Assembly: GCA_934716995.1 (NCBI GenBank)
Contig: CAKUYO010000024.1
Span: 1 to 32,317 of the forward strand
DNA length: 32,317 nt
From: an uncultured Bacteroidales bacterium
Lineage (GTDB): Bacteria > Bacteroidota > Bacteroidia > Bacteroidales > Paludibacteraceae
Direction of reading: 5' to 3'
This document shows, piece by piece, positions 8,112-16,189 of this stretch. The notes under the pieces are model-generated. The model worked only from the letters and a program-made list of their open reading frames with translations, was not told the origin of the DNA and ran no database searches. Positions within the stretch are counted from its first letter, which is position 1, and each line of letters opens with the position of its first letter. A program made the translations under genes and the position numbers.

Positions 8112-8912
8112 ATGACCATTACCATCACTATCATTGTCTGTCTCATTCTGCTGGGCGGACTGAGTTTTATCATCTACCACCAGTGGAGCGAACGCCGCGT
8201 GATGAAAGCGCGCGAGCAGCAGCGTCTCGAACTGACGCAGAACATCTCGCACGAACTCAAAACGCCGGTGGCAAGTATCCTCGGTGCGCTGGAGACCATT
8301 CTGCTCCACCCCGATATGGACACCAAGCAACAGCACGAGTTTTTGGAACGCGCCTACCAGCAGGCAGGGCGGCTGAGCAACCTTGTGGAGGACATCTCGA
8401 TGCTCAACAAACTCGACCTCAACACCCAACTGTACGACCGTTTGGAGTTGGAACTCAGTTCGGTAGTGAAAAATGTGGTGGAGGATGTTACGCCGCGCGT
8501 GGAGGAACTCGGGGCGAAAATCACCTATTCCGTACCCGACCATATCATCATTTCGGGCAACTATACCCTGCTCTACTCTATCTTCCGCAATATCGTCGAT
8601 AACTCGCTCAGCCATGTAGGCAAAGGCGTACAGATACATATTGATTGCACAGGACAGGCACCGAGTTATATCTATTTCTCGGTCTATGACAACGGTCCGG
8701 GTGTCCCGCCCGAGTGTCTGCCGCACCTGTTCGAGCGTTTCTACCGCGTGGACAAAGGTCGCAGCCGCAAATTAGGGGGCACGGGCTTGGGGTTGTCTAT
8801 CGTGAAACATGCCGTTCAGTTCCACGGCGGCACCATCACCGCTCTCAACCGCGAAGGCGGAGGATTGGAGTTCCAGTTCTCGCTTGCCCGCCATCTCGGC
8901 GAAAAATTGTAA
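8112..8912 (+). CDS. Minimal sensor histidine kinase without input domain
   Basis: Only 266 residues: one N-terminal membrane segment (about 4-22), a short basic linker, then directly the dimerisation domain with phospho-acceptor His47 in NISHELKTPVASI, and a complete ATPase domain: N box with Asn164 (NIVDNSLSH), G1 box DNGPGV (Asp193 onward), F box LFERFYRVD, and G2 box GGTGLGLSIV. There is no periplasmic, PAS, HAMP or GAF domain. It should phosphorylate the regulator encoded just upstream. Lacking its own sensor, it probably receives the signal from a partner membrane protein. The C-terminus is complete. Confidence 0.93.
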   Translation: MTITITIIVCLILLGGLSFIIYHQWSERRVMKAREQQRLELTQNISHELKTPVASILGALETILLHPDMDTKQQHEFLERAYQQAGRLSNLVEDISMLNKLDLNTQLYDRLELELSSVVKNVVEDVTPRVEELGAKITYSVPDHIIISGNYTLLYSIFRNIVDNSLSHVGKGVQIHIDCTGQAPSYIYFSVYDNGPGVPPECLPHLFERFYRVDKGRSRKLGGTGLGLSIVKHAVQFHGGTITALNREGGGLEFQFSLARHLGEKL

Positions 8913-8976
8913 ACATCCCCTTTGATGCACCGGAAATATACGGTTTATGCATTTTGCCTGCATCATAATACCAATT

Positions 8977-9009
8977 ACGTAGAAAAGACGTAGAAAGGAC
9001 GTAGAAAGA
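8977..9009 (+). repeat. Three tandem 11-bp repeats
   Basis: ACGTAGAAAAG, ACGTAGAAAGG, ACGTAGAAAGA in perfect 11-bp register (8977, 8988, 8999). Eleven-bp direct repeats are the typical site layout for PhoB/OmpR-family regulators; the array lies between the kinase gene and the T9SS protein gene. Confidence 0.7.
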
Positions 9010-9041
9010 ATTTGGGTTTTGCGGGAGAATAAGCCGCTTTT

Positions 9042-9080
9042 TATGCAGAATATGCACGATATTTGTGCATATTCTGCATA
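9042..9080. terminator. Perfect 16-bp inverted repeat (terminator or operator)
   Basis: ATGCAGAATATGCAC (9043-9057) and its exact complement (9065-9079), extended by one outer T-A pair, around a 7-nt loop. It is followed by TTTCTTTTAT. It may end the two-component operon, or be an operator for the gene at 9182, since it lies 47 bp upstream of that gene's -33 box. Confidence 0.6.
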
Positions 9081-9126
9081 TTTCTTTTATACATAGCCTC
9101 GTTTGGGTATCTTTTTCAGCATATAC

Positions 9127-9157
9127 TTGCAATTACGGCTTTTTTGTTGTACCTTTG
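9127..9157 (+). promoter_or_regulatory. Promoter of the T9SS type B protein gene
   Basis: TTG (9127-9129), 20 nt, TACCTTTG (9150-9157), 24 bp before the start codon. Confidence 0.7.
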
Positions 9158-9181
9158 CACACGTAAAATGGTGTATCAGGT

Positions 9182-10513
9182 ATGTTTGAATATATAAAAA
9201 GGTTCTTATCCGGTCTGTTGTTAGTGCTTGCCGTACCTTGTTTCGCCCTCCGCGTGGAGTGTGTCGGCACGGCGATACAAACTGTCAATCAAGGCGATAC
9301 GGTGTTTATCTTTGCCGAAGAGATTGCTATGCGTACCAAGGATGGTATGCCTGCCGACTGGTACAAAACCGACGGCACTTTGGCACAATCCAATGCGGCG
9401 GATGTATTTCTCGACAACGGCGGATACTATGTAGAGACCGGAGGCACACGCGACTATTTCTACGTATTCTCGTATGCCGACTACCGTCCGGAAAACATTG
9501 TGCTGGAGGTAACGCCCAACTGTCGAGACACCCGTCTGACCGTCTCGGGTACGCTTCCCGAGATGACCTACCGCTCGCCTGCGGGCATACGCACACTCCC
9601 GCGCACGTGTTCCCTATCCTATACCGACCTCAGTTGGAACTCGGCTGACCTGCAATGGCAGGACTCGGCAGTAGTATTGAGCGACCAGACGTTCCGTCTC
9701 GGCGAATATACCCTCCCTGCTATCTATAAAGCGACCGACATCTGCCTGTGCTATGAACCGATAGCCGCACAACTCGGCTTGGAGCAGGACTCCGTATGTA
9801 TCACTTTGACGGAACCCGTAGCGGTGAAGTCCATGCCCACCACACAAACTACCGTCCGCGGCACAGAGATGGAGAACGAGGTGGACAGACCTACCGACGC
9901 TTCCGTGCTGAAAGGCTCTGCACCGATAGACGTGCTTTTCAAAGCCAACCCTACACCCGCTGTGGACTATTTCTCGTGGACTATCTACAAAGGTACGCAA
10001 CTGATTGTTACCCGCACCGACGAAGAGCACCGCTACACATTCAGCGAACCGGGTTCGTACCGTGTGGTCAGCACCGTCAGCAATGCTGTTTGCCCGTGCC
10101 AAGACACCGAGAACCCCGATTGTGAGCGGGATTCGACCGAGATTACCATCGCCGTCAGCGAGTCGCAACTGTTAGTTCCCAACGTCTTCACCCCCAACGG
10201 CGACGGCAAGAATGACGAGTTCCGCGTGCTGTACCGCTCCATACGGGAGTTCCATTGCTGGGTGTACAACCGCTGGGGCAAGTTGGTCTATGAGTGGACA
10301 GACCCCGCCAAGGGTTGGGACGGCACCATCAACGGGCGCCCTGCCGCCGAGGGGGCGTATTTCTATGTTATCCGTGCTTTGGGTACCGATGCCGCCCCCA
10401 ATGCGCGATACACCTCCAAAATCAAATACACCAAAGCCAAGAACAACGCTGCAGACGCCGCCATCGGTGTCTATCAGCTCTCCGGCGACATCAACCTGAT
10501 ACGGGGGAAATAA
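9182..10513 (+). CDS. Secreted protein with T9SS type B (gliding-motility-type, CHU_C) sorting domain
   Basis: A 443-residue protein. A signal peptide (FLSGLLLVLAVPCFA) spans about residues 8-22. The middle has no recognised domain until a PKD-like segment (about 240-325) with KANPTPAVDYFSWTIYKG and YTFSEPGSYRVVSTVSNAVC. The last 110 residues are a textbook type B sorting domain: LVPNVFTPNGDGKNDEF, the VYNRWGKLVYEW strand, GWDGTINGRPAAEGAYFYVI, and a terminal strand ending INLIRGK. Such proteins cross the outer membrane by the type IX system and stay on the surface or are released. It carries several cysteines, likely oxidised in the envelope. The peptidase gene begins 36 bp later, so the two may be one operon. 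Confidence 0.9.
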   Translation: MFEYIKRFLSGLLLVLAVPCFALRVECVGTAIQTVNQGDTVFIFAEEIAMRTKDGMPADWYKTDGTLAQSNAADVFLDNGGYYVETGGTRDYFYVFSYADYRPENIVLEVTPNCRDTRLTVSGTLPEMTYRSPAGIRTLPRTCSLSYTDLSWNSADLQWQDSAVVLSDQTFRLGEYTLPAIYKATDICLCYEPIAAQLGLEQDSVCITLTEPVAVKSMPTTQTTVRGTEMENEVDRPTDASVLKGSAPIDVLFKANPTPAVDYFSWTIYKGTQLIVTRTDEEHRYTFSEPGSYRVVSTVSNAVCPCQDTENPDCERDSTEITIAVSESQLLVPNVFTPNGDGKNDEFRVLYRSIREFHCWVYNRWGKLVYEWTDPAKGWDGTINGRPAAEGAYFYVIRALGTDAAPNARYTSKIKYTKAKNNAADAAIGVYQLSGDINLIRGK

Positions 10514-10549
10514 TCCCAATGGACGATCTGACAAACAATTATACAGAAT

Positions 10550-12712
10550 ATGAAAAAAATACTGATGACTATGGCTATTGCCGGTACTACTTTGGCGGCT
10601 GTGGCTGCCACGCCTGCTGATGCAGACAACCCGTTCTTCCACGAGAAAGAATGGAAAACGCCCCACGGCACGTATCCTTTCAACGAGATCCGCCCCGAGC
10701 ACTATATGCCCGCCTTCGAGGAGGGTATGCGCCAGGGCTTGGCGGAGATTGATGCAATCGTAAACAACCCCGCAGACCCGACCTACAAAAACACCATCGA
10801 GGCGTACGAGAAGTCGGGACATCTGCTCTCGCTTGTAGCAGGATGCTTCTACAACCTGACCAACTCGGACACCAACGAGACCCTCGACAGCATCGAGACA
10901 GCACTGACCCCCAAGATGTCGGAGTACTCGGCAAACATCCGCCTCAACGAGGGACTTTTCAAACGAATCAAGGCCGTGTACGACCAGAAAGACAAACTCA
11001 AACTGACCAAAGAGCAAGCCAAACTGTTGGACGACATCTATGAATCGTTTGCCAACAACGGGGCTAACCTAAGTCCCGAGGACAAAGAGACCTACCGCGA
11101 GTTGTCCTCCAAACTGAGCCAACTGACCCTTCTCTACGGGCAGAACGTACTGCGTGCCACCAACGCATGGTCTATGCTCCTTACCGATGAGTCGCTGCTT
11201 GCCGGTCTGAACGACGACACCAAGGCTATCCTACGCGACAACGCCGAGAAGAAAGGGTTGCAAGGCTGGTTGCTCAACCTGAAACCGACCACTTATATTC
11301 CCGTAATGCAGGACTTGGACAACCGTGACATCCGTCGTGAGTTGTACACCGCCTACAACAGCCGTTGTATCGGCGGCGAATACGACAACACGCAGGTTAT
11401 CATCGACATCGTAAATACCCGTTTGGCTCTCGCCAACCTGTTCGGCAAAAAGACCTACGCCGAGAAATCGCTCCACAAGACGATGGCGGAAACCCCCGAA
11501 AAGGTCTATCAGTTGCTTGACCAACTGCGCGACAGTTATATGCCCGCCGCACGTGCCGAAGTGGAAGAACTGCAGCAGTTTGCTACCGCACACGGTTTCT
11601 ATGCCACTATCCAACCATGGGACTGGAGTTACTATTCCAAGAAACTGAAAAACGAAAAATATGCCATCTCCGATGATGACCTCCGTCCGTATTTCGAGGA
11701 AGATGCGGTTATCCAAGGTGTCTTCGGTTTGGCAAAACGTCTCTACGGCATTACTTTCAAAGAGAACAAGAACATCCCTGTTTACAACCCCGAAGTGAAA
11801 GCCTACGAGGTGTTTGACGAAAAGGGCAAATATCTGGCGGTTTACTATGCCGACTTCCACCCGCGGGACGGCAAGCGCGGTGGTGCATGGATGAACGATT
11901 TTCAGCCGCAATACCGCGACGGCAAAACCGACCACCGTCCGCATATTGTCAATGTAATGAACTTTACCCGCCCCACAGCCGACAAACCGGCTCTCTTCAC
12001 ATACGACGAGGTGGAGACTTTCCTCCACGAGTTCGGACACGGCTTGCACGGTATGCTCACCCGCTGCCAATACTCGGCTCTGTCGGGCACCAGCGTGCCG
12101 CGCGATTTCGTAGAGTTGCCTTCGCAGTTCAACGAGAACTTCCTCGGCGAGAAAGAGTTCCTTGACACCTTTGCCAAGCACTATCAGACCGGCGAGAAGA
12201 TGCCACAGGAACTGATTGACAAGATCAAGGCTTCCAACAACTATCATGCGGCGTATGCCTGCGCACGCCAACTCTCGTTCGGCTATCTCGATATGGCTTG
12301 GCATACGCTTACCGAGCCTTTCACCGTACCTGCCGACCTTACTACCGAAGAGGCGGTTATCAAGTTCGGCAACGACGCTATGGAACAGGTGCGTGTAGTA
12401 CCCAACGTATGCGGCACACAGATGGAGACCGCTTTCACCCATATTTTCTCGGGCGGATACGCAGCAGGCTATTACAGTTACAAATGGTCGGAGTTGCTTG
12501 ATGCAGACGCATTCTCCGTATTCAAGGCGGCTGCCGAGAAGAAGGGCGGTACGATCTTCGACAAGAAGTCGGCGGAACTCTTCCGCAAGAACATCCTGGA
12601 GCGCGGCGGCACCGAACCCGCAATGGACTTGTACAAACGTTTCCGCGGCGGCGAGCCCACTATCAATGCCCTCCTGGAGCGCGACGGTATCAAGGCTATC
12701 ACCCTCCAATAA
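10550..12712 (+). CDS. dcp: Secreted M3-family peptidase (peptidyl-dipeptidase Dcp / oligopeptidase A type)
   Basis: A 720-residue zinc peptidase. It begins with a signal peptide (KKILMTMAIAGTTLAAVAA), so it acts in the periplasm. The family signature FLHEFGHGLHGML carries HExxH with His493, Glu494 and His497; the upstream ADFHPRDGKRGGAWMND and downstream FSGGYAAGYYSYKWSELLDADAF blocks are typical of M3A peptidases and shape the substrate channel. Such enzymes trim C-terminal dipeptides or cut short oligopeptides, here likely for peptide nutrition. Length matches the family. A hairpin terminator follows 20 bp after the stop. Confidence 0.93.
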   Translation: MKKILMTMAIAGTTLAAVAATPADADNPFFHEKEWKTPHGTYPFNEIRPEHYMPAFEEGMRQGLAEIDAIVNNPADPTYKNTIEAYEKSGHLLSLVAGCFYNLTNSDTNETLDSIETALTPKMSEYSANIRLNEGLFKRIKAVYDQKDKLKLTKEQAKLLDDIYESFANNGANLSPEDKETYRELSSKLSQLTLLYGQNVLRATNAWSMLLTDESLLAGLNDDTKAILRDNAEKKGLQGWLLNLKPTTYIPVMQDLDNRDIRRELYTAYNSRCIGGEYDNTQVIIDIVNTRLALANLFGKKTYAEKSLHKTMAETPEKVYQLLDQLRDSYMPAARAEVEELQQFATAHGFYATIQPWDWSYYSKKLKNEKYAISDDDLRPYFEEDAVIQGVFGLAKRLYGITFKENKNIPVYNPEVKAYEVFDEKGKYLAVYYADFHPRDGKRGGAWMNDFQPQYRDGKTDHRPHIVNVMNFTRPTADKPALFTYDEVETFLHEFGHGLHGMLTRCQYSALSGTSVPRDFVELPSQFNENFLGEKEFLDTFAKHYQTGEKMPQELIDKIKASNNYHAAYACARQLSFGYLDMAWHTLTEPFTVPADLTTEEAVIKFGNDAMEQVRVVPNVCGTQMETAFTHIFSGGYAAGYYSYKWSELLDADAFSVFKAAAEKKGGTIFDKKSAELFRKNILERGGTEPAMDLYKRFRGGEPTINALLERDGIKAITLQ

Positions 12713-12732
12713 ACGCACATATCCATACTAAA

Positions 12733-12766
12733 AAGAGGCTGTCTAATGTATGTCAGGCAGCCTCTT
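12733..12766 (+). terminator. Terminator after the M3 peptidase gene
   Basis: AAGAGGCTGTCT (12733-12744) pairs with AGGCAGCCTCTT (12755-12766): 12-bp stem with one G-T pair, preceded by an A run and followed by CTATTG. Confidence 0.75.
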
Positions 12767-12862
12767 CTATTGTAATCAACTGATTGTAAAGCAGTTAGCA
12801 CATTACGCATACATAACTACCTGAAATACAAGCAAAAACAGCATAATCACATACCAATCACA

Positions 12863-12893
12863 TTGTATATTCAAATTATCGTTTGTATCTTTG
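12863..12893 (+). promoter_or_regulatory. Promoter in the IS110 left end
   Basis: TTG (12863-12865), 20 nt, TATCTTTG (12886-12893). Transcription from about 12900 would produce the structured leader and then the transposase mRNA. Confidence 0.65.
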
Positions 12894-12904
12894 CAGAAGA
12901 TTTA

Positions 12905-13055
12905 ACATTAAAGTGTGGAACAAGACCGACAATCACATAGCCGTAAGAGGCCGTTTCGTATGTTCCGTCCCCACACTTTTACATCCCAAAACAGGATAGT
13001 TCGTTGGGCAATCAATGACCCCGTATTCACAATGAATGTTCACTGATGTAGCGAT
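12905..13055 (+). ncRNA. Candidate IS110 bridge RNA
   Basis: The leader between promoter and transposase folds into two hairpin domains. Domain 1: AAAGTGTGG (12910-12918) pairs with CCACACTTT (12971-12979), with an inner stem CATAGCC (12936-12942) against GGC (12949-12951) and TATG (12959-12962), leaving large internal loops. Domain 2: ACATC (12981-12985) with GATGT (13045-13049), enclosing CCCAA (12985-12989) / TTGGG (13004-13008) and ATTCA (13025-13029) / TGAAT (13033-13037). Two stem-loops with internal guide loops is the known plan of IS110 bridge RNAs (target loop, then donor loop). The loop of domain 1 holds AATCACATA (12931-12939), identical to both presumed element edges. Confidence 0.55.
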
Positions 13056-13096
13056 GTCAAATCAAAATCAAATACAATACTATAAAATCAAATCAT

Positions 13097-14125
13097 ATGC
13101 GGTACATTGGTATTGACGTTAGCAAAGCCACCCTTATGGTTGCTTACCCACAAGACAACAAAAAGTGCAAAACCCGAGAGTTTCAGAACACCTCCAATGG
13201 TATTCATACTCTCATCGCCACCCTGCAAGCAGATGACCATTGTGTGATGGAGGCGACCGGTAACTACGGTTATCTGTTGCTCTATCTGCTGGACAAGGCA
13301 GGCATCTGCACCAGCATGGAGAACCCGCTCAAAGTAAAGAACTTCGCACGCACGATGCTCTCTGTCACCAAGACGGACAAGGCGGATGCACAGTTGCTTT
13401 CTCTCTACGGAGAGCGTATGAAACCAGAACCGTACAAGATACCGTCCGAGGCTCTCCTGCTGCTCAAGCAGAAAAGGGCGGTGCTCAGGCAATTCAAGAA
13501 ACAACTACTTGCCAACAATAACCTCAAAAAAGCCTTGGAGGCGATGCCCAAACAAGACCACAAAGCCATCACTGCCATTGAGAAAGTGACCGTTGCCTTG
13601 GAAAAGCAAATCAAGGAGGTGGAGGAGGAACTCAATACGCTCACACAGGCAGAGTTCAACCAGCAGATGAGCAGGCTGACCACTATCAAAGGCATTGGTA
13701 CGACTCTTGCCGCGGCACTCATTATCACCACAGGCGGATTTACCTACTTTGATAACGCCAAGCAAGTCTCGCGGTATTTGGGGCTTTGTCCGACCTATCA
13801 GCAGTCGGGGACGTCAATACATGTCAAAGGGCACATTAACCGCAACGGAGACCCCTATCTGAGGGCGCAACTCTATACCGCCTCGTGGTCAATGATAAAG
13901 TATAACGCCGCCTGTCGGGAACTCTTTACGCGGTTGAAAGAAAGAGGCAAATCCGGAAAACTGGCGTTGGTGGCGGTGATGAACAAAAGCATCAGGCAAT
14001 GTTTTGCGGTTGTCAAACACAACACCGATTATCAGGACGGATTTGTCTCCAAGGAACCTCAACCACTCCCCGCAGGGAGCGCCTGCCGGCAAGGGAGTGT
14101 CGGAACACTCCCGACGAGGCAATAA
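13097..14125 (+). CDS. IS110-family DEDD transposase (bridge RNA-guided recombinase family)
   Basis: A 342-residue transposase. The N-terminal RuvC-like domain shows the first acidic residue in MRYIGIDVSKATLMVAY, Glu in CVMEATGNYG and the acid pair in KTDKADAQLLSLYGE (DEDD set). A coiled-coil linker (about 130-185) follows, then the C-terminal Transposase_20 domain with LTTIKGIGTTLAAALIITTGGF, YLGLCPTYQQSGTS and GHINRNGDPYLRAQLYTAS, which contains the serine region used for strand cleavage. Both halves look intact, so the protein is probably active. Upstream position of the long non-coding end marks it as IS110 subgroup rather than IS1111. The last 25 residues (from about SKEPQPLP) are Pro/Gly-rich and encoded by hairpin-forming DNA. 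Confidence 0.93.
   Translation: MRYIGIDVSKATLMVAYPQDNKKCKTREFQNTSNGIHTLIATLQADDHCVMEATGNYGYLLLYLLDKAGICTSMENPLKVKNFARTMLSVTKTDKADAQLLSLYGERMKPEPYKIPSEALLLLKQKRAVLRQFKKQLLANNNLKKALEAMPKQDHKAITAIEKVTVALEKQIKEVEEELNTLTQAEFNQQMSRLTTIKGIGTTLAAALIITTGGFTYFDNAKQVSRYLGLCPTYQQSGTSIHVKGHINRNGDPYLRAQLYTASWSMIKYNAACRELFTRLKERGKSGKLALVAVMNKSIRQCFAVVKHNTDYQDGFVSKEPQPLPAGSACRQGSVGTLPTRQ
14075..14112 (+). repeat. Mutually exclusive hairpins in the transposase 3' end
   Basis: GGGAGTGT (14093-14100) and ACACTCCC (14105-14112) form a perfect 8-bp stem with a 4-nt loop. An upstream ACTCCC (14075-14080) could pair with the same GGGAGT, so two alternative folds compete. Confidence 0.55.
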
Positions 14126-14197
14126 TTTACACTTTTACCCATAAAAATCATTTTTTTCAACATAGTTCGTACGAATCACATACACATAACATAGACC

Positions 14198-14653
14198 TTA
14201 CAGCATAAGGTTGGCAGAGTCTATCAGGATGGTTACCGGTCCGTCGTTGATAAAATCCACCTGCATATCCGCACCAAAACGACCGGTCTCCACTGGCAGT
14301 CCGTACTCGCTGCGAAGGCGGTTGTTGAAATAATCATAAAGCGGCTCCGCCTGCTCCGGGCGGGCGGCTCGGACAAACGAGGGGCGGTTGCCGTGCCGCA
14401 CATCGCCATAGAGCGTAAACTGGGAGACAGACAAGACAGCACCACCTATATCCCTGATACTCCGATTCATTTTGCCTTCCGCATCCTCAAAAACACGCAG
14501 TTGCGCCACTTTTTTGGCTATATAGTCGGCATCCTCCTGCGTATCCGTATGCGTAATACCTACCAGAAGCATAAAACCTTTGTCAATATGTCCCACCGTT
14601 TTGCTATCTATCCAGACCGTGGCATTCGTGGCACGCTGTACAATCACTCTCAT
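14198..14653 (-). CDS. dtd: D-aminoacyl-tRNA deacylase
   Basis: A 151-residue cytoplasmic enzyme that removes D-amino acids (and mis-charged glycine) from tRNA. The start MRVIVQRATNATV is the standard Dtd N-terminus. The two catalytic-site signatures are present: SVSQFTLYGD in the middle and the cross-subunit proline motif NDGPVTILID at the C-terminus, as well as GNRPSFVRAA. The reading frame is open further upstream to 14974, but that extension overlaps the mtaB promoter and coding region and is not real. Divergent from mtaB with promoters facing away from each other. Confidence 0.95.
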   Translation of the reverse strand: MRVIVQRATNATVWIDSKTVGHIDKGFMLLVGITHTDTQEDADYIAKKVAQLRVFEDAEGKMNRSIRDIGGAVLSVSQFTLYGDVRHGNRPSFVRAARPEQAEPLYDYFNNRLRSEYGLPVETGRFGADMQVDFINDGPVTILIDSANLML

Positions 14654-14697
14654 AACGATTCGTTTTTTCAGCAGGCATACCGCCCGCAAACCGGCTA

Positions 14698-14729
14698 CAA
14701 AGGTACATACAAAAAATGACATGTCCAAA
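14698..14729 (-). promoter_or_regulatory. dtd promoter
   Basis: On the minus strand TTTG (14726-14729), 20 nt, TACCTTTG (14698-14705); 45 bp before the dtd start. Confidence 0.75.
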
Positions 14730-14767
14730 TCGCCCTGCGGCTGCCCGCAAGCAGAGCGTATAGAAAG

Positions 14768-14799
14768 TTTGCCTATATCGAAAAAAAGCAGTACCTTTG
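14768..14799 (+). promoter_or_regulatory. mtaB promoter
   Basis: TTTG (14768-14771), 20 nt, TACCTTTG (14792-14799). It lies 11 bp before the ATG at 14811, implying a very short or nearly leaderless transcript. Confidence 0.75.
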
Positions 14800-14810
14800 T
14801 ACCCCGAAAG

Positions 14811-16100
14811 ATGAAGATAGCGTTTACCACACTCGGTTGCAAACTCAATTTTGCGGAAAGCAGTGCGTTAGGCAAAGCCCTGACGCAGCGCGGGCACGTG
14901 CGTGCCAAGCAAGGCGAAGAAGCCGATGTATGTATCATCAACACCTGCTCCGTAACCGATGCCGCCGACCACAAAGACCGGCAGGCTATACACCGTATCC
15001 GCCGTCAGAACCCGAATGCCATCCTTATTGTTACGGGCTGCTATGCCCAACTCAAACCAGGGGAGATAGCCGGGTTCCCCGAGGTGGATTACGTACTCGG
15101 GCAGGATGAGAAGTTTGCCATTCCCGACCTTGTGGAGCGGCTGGAACAACGCCCGCACGAAGCCACCGTCCAGACCTCCGCTATCCGCGAAGTGGACGCT
15201 TTCCACGGTGCCTACTCCAAAGACGACCGCACACGCTGTTTCCTGAAAGTACAGGACGGGTGCAACTATTTCTGCACCTACTGCACCATTCCGCTTGCCC
15301 GCGGCAAATCGCGCAACCCGAGCATCGCCTCGCTGGCGGACGAAGCCGCACACGCCGTACAGGACGGCGCAAAAGAGATAGTGCTCACAGGCGTGAACAT
15401 CGGCGATTTCGGGCGCACTACGGGCGAAACGTTTATCGGTCTTTTGCAGGCGTTGGACACGCTGCCCACCGATATGCCCTACCGCATACGTATCTCCTCC
15501 TGCGAACCTAACCTGCTGAGCGACGAGGTCATCGATTTTGTGGCAAAGAGCCGTCATTTCGCACCGCATTTCCATATCCCATTGCAGTCGGGCAGCAACG
15601 AAGTCTTGAAGATTATGCACCGCCGCTACACCCGCGAACTCTTTGCCGAGCGTGTGGAACATATCCGCCGCGTGATGCCCGATGCCTTTATCGGCGTGGA
15701 CTGTATGGTGGGCGTGCGGGGCGAGACGGACGAATACTGGGAAGATTATCTGCAATTTATATCGGCTTTGCCCATCAGCCAACTGCATGTATTCACTTAT
15801 TCGGAACGCGCACACACGCGTATGCTCGAGATGGATTTGTATGTCGTGCCGCAGAAAGAGCGCGAACGCAGGAGCAAATTGCTGCACCAAGTGAGTGCCG
15901 ACAAATTGGCGGCTTTCTACCGCGCCCACGCAGGTGAGCCGGCCACCGTACTTTGGGAAAGCAAACGCATCCGGGTATCGGACAACGAATATCGTATGGA
16001 CGGCTTCACCGAGAACTATATCCGCATCTCCTGCCCCTATGACAAAAGCAAAATCAACACCTTTGAAAGGTTAATAATTCCTAACGATATTGCACCATAA
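14811..16100 (+). CDS. mtaB: tRNA t6A37 methylthiotransferase MtaB
   Basis: A 429-residue radical-SAM enzyme that converts N6-threonylcarbamoyladenosine at tRNA position 37 to its 2-methylthio form. The N-terminal UPF0004 domain has the three cysteines of the auxiliary iron-sulfur cluster (TLGCKLN, INTCSVTD, VTGCYAQ). The radical-SAM cluster motif is CNYFCTYC, followed by TIPLARGKSRN. The HIPLQSGSNEVLKIMHRRY segment and a C-terminal TRAM-like part follow. The 'GCKLN' signature favours MtaB over MiaB or RimO. An open frame reaches back to 14580, but the promoter at 14768-14799 sets the start at 14811. Confidence 0.93.
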   Translation: MKIAFTTLGCKLNFAESSALGKALTQRGHVRAKQGEEADVCIINTCSVTDAADHKDRQAIHRIRRQNPNAILIVTGCYAQLKPGEIAGFPEVDYVLGQDEKFAIPDLVERLEQRPHEATVQTSAIREVDAFHGAYSKDDRTRCFLKVQDGCNYFCTYCTIPLARGKSRNPSIASLADEAAHAVQDGAKEIVLTGVNIGDFGRTTGETFIGLLQALDTLPTDMPYRIRISSCEPNLLSDEVIDFVAKSRHFAPHFHIPLQSGSNEVLKIMHRRYTRELFAERVEHIRRVMPDAFIGVDCMVGVRGETDEYWEDYLQFISALPISQLHVFTYSERAHTRMLEMDLYVVPQKERERRSKLLHQVSADKLAAFYRAHAGEPATVLWESKRIRVSDNEYRMDGFTENYIRISCPYDKSKINTFERLIIPNDIAP

Positions 16101-16189
16101 AAACTCCGTGCCATTCAGCATAGGATGTGCTTAGGATGCGCATAGGTGAAGCGTGAGGCGGGTGGGCATAGCCCACTGAGCGCCGGAGC

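Larger units (their letters stand above)
12845..14183 (+). mobile_element. IS110-family insertion sequence (ends approximate)
   Basis: About 1.3 kb: a non-coding left end of roughly 240 bp with a structured RNA, one DEDD transposase gene, and a short right end. IS110 elements have no terminal inverted repeats or target duplications, so ends cannot be fixed by symmetry. I place them at the shared 10-mer AATCACATAC seen at 12845-12854 and 14174-14183, which would contain the crossover core. The true junctions could differ by tens of bases. Confidence 0.55.

Noticed and set aside
8913..9181. tRNA or riboswitch between the kinase and the T9SS gene
   Set aside because: No cloverleaf or known aptamer core is visible; the structure is explained by direct repeats and one inverted repeat. 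No tRNA or rRNA gene was seen anywhere in the window.
11231..12718. 495-residue open frame opposite the M3 peptidase gene
   Set aside because: The sense strand carries the intact HExxH peptidase; the antisense product has no family features.
14654..14974. N-terminal extension of dtd
   Set aside because: It overlaps the dtd and mtaB promoters and the mtaB coding region; the standard Dtd start is at 14653.
14868..15929. 353-residue open frame opposite mtaB
   Set aside because: mtaB is unmistakable on the other strand; composition of the antisense product is a codon-bias artefact.
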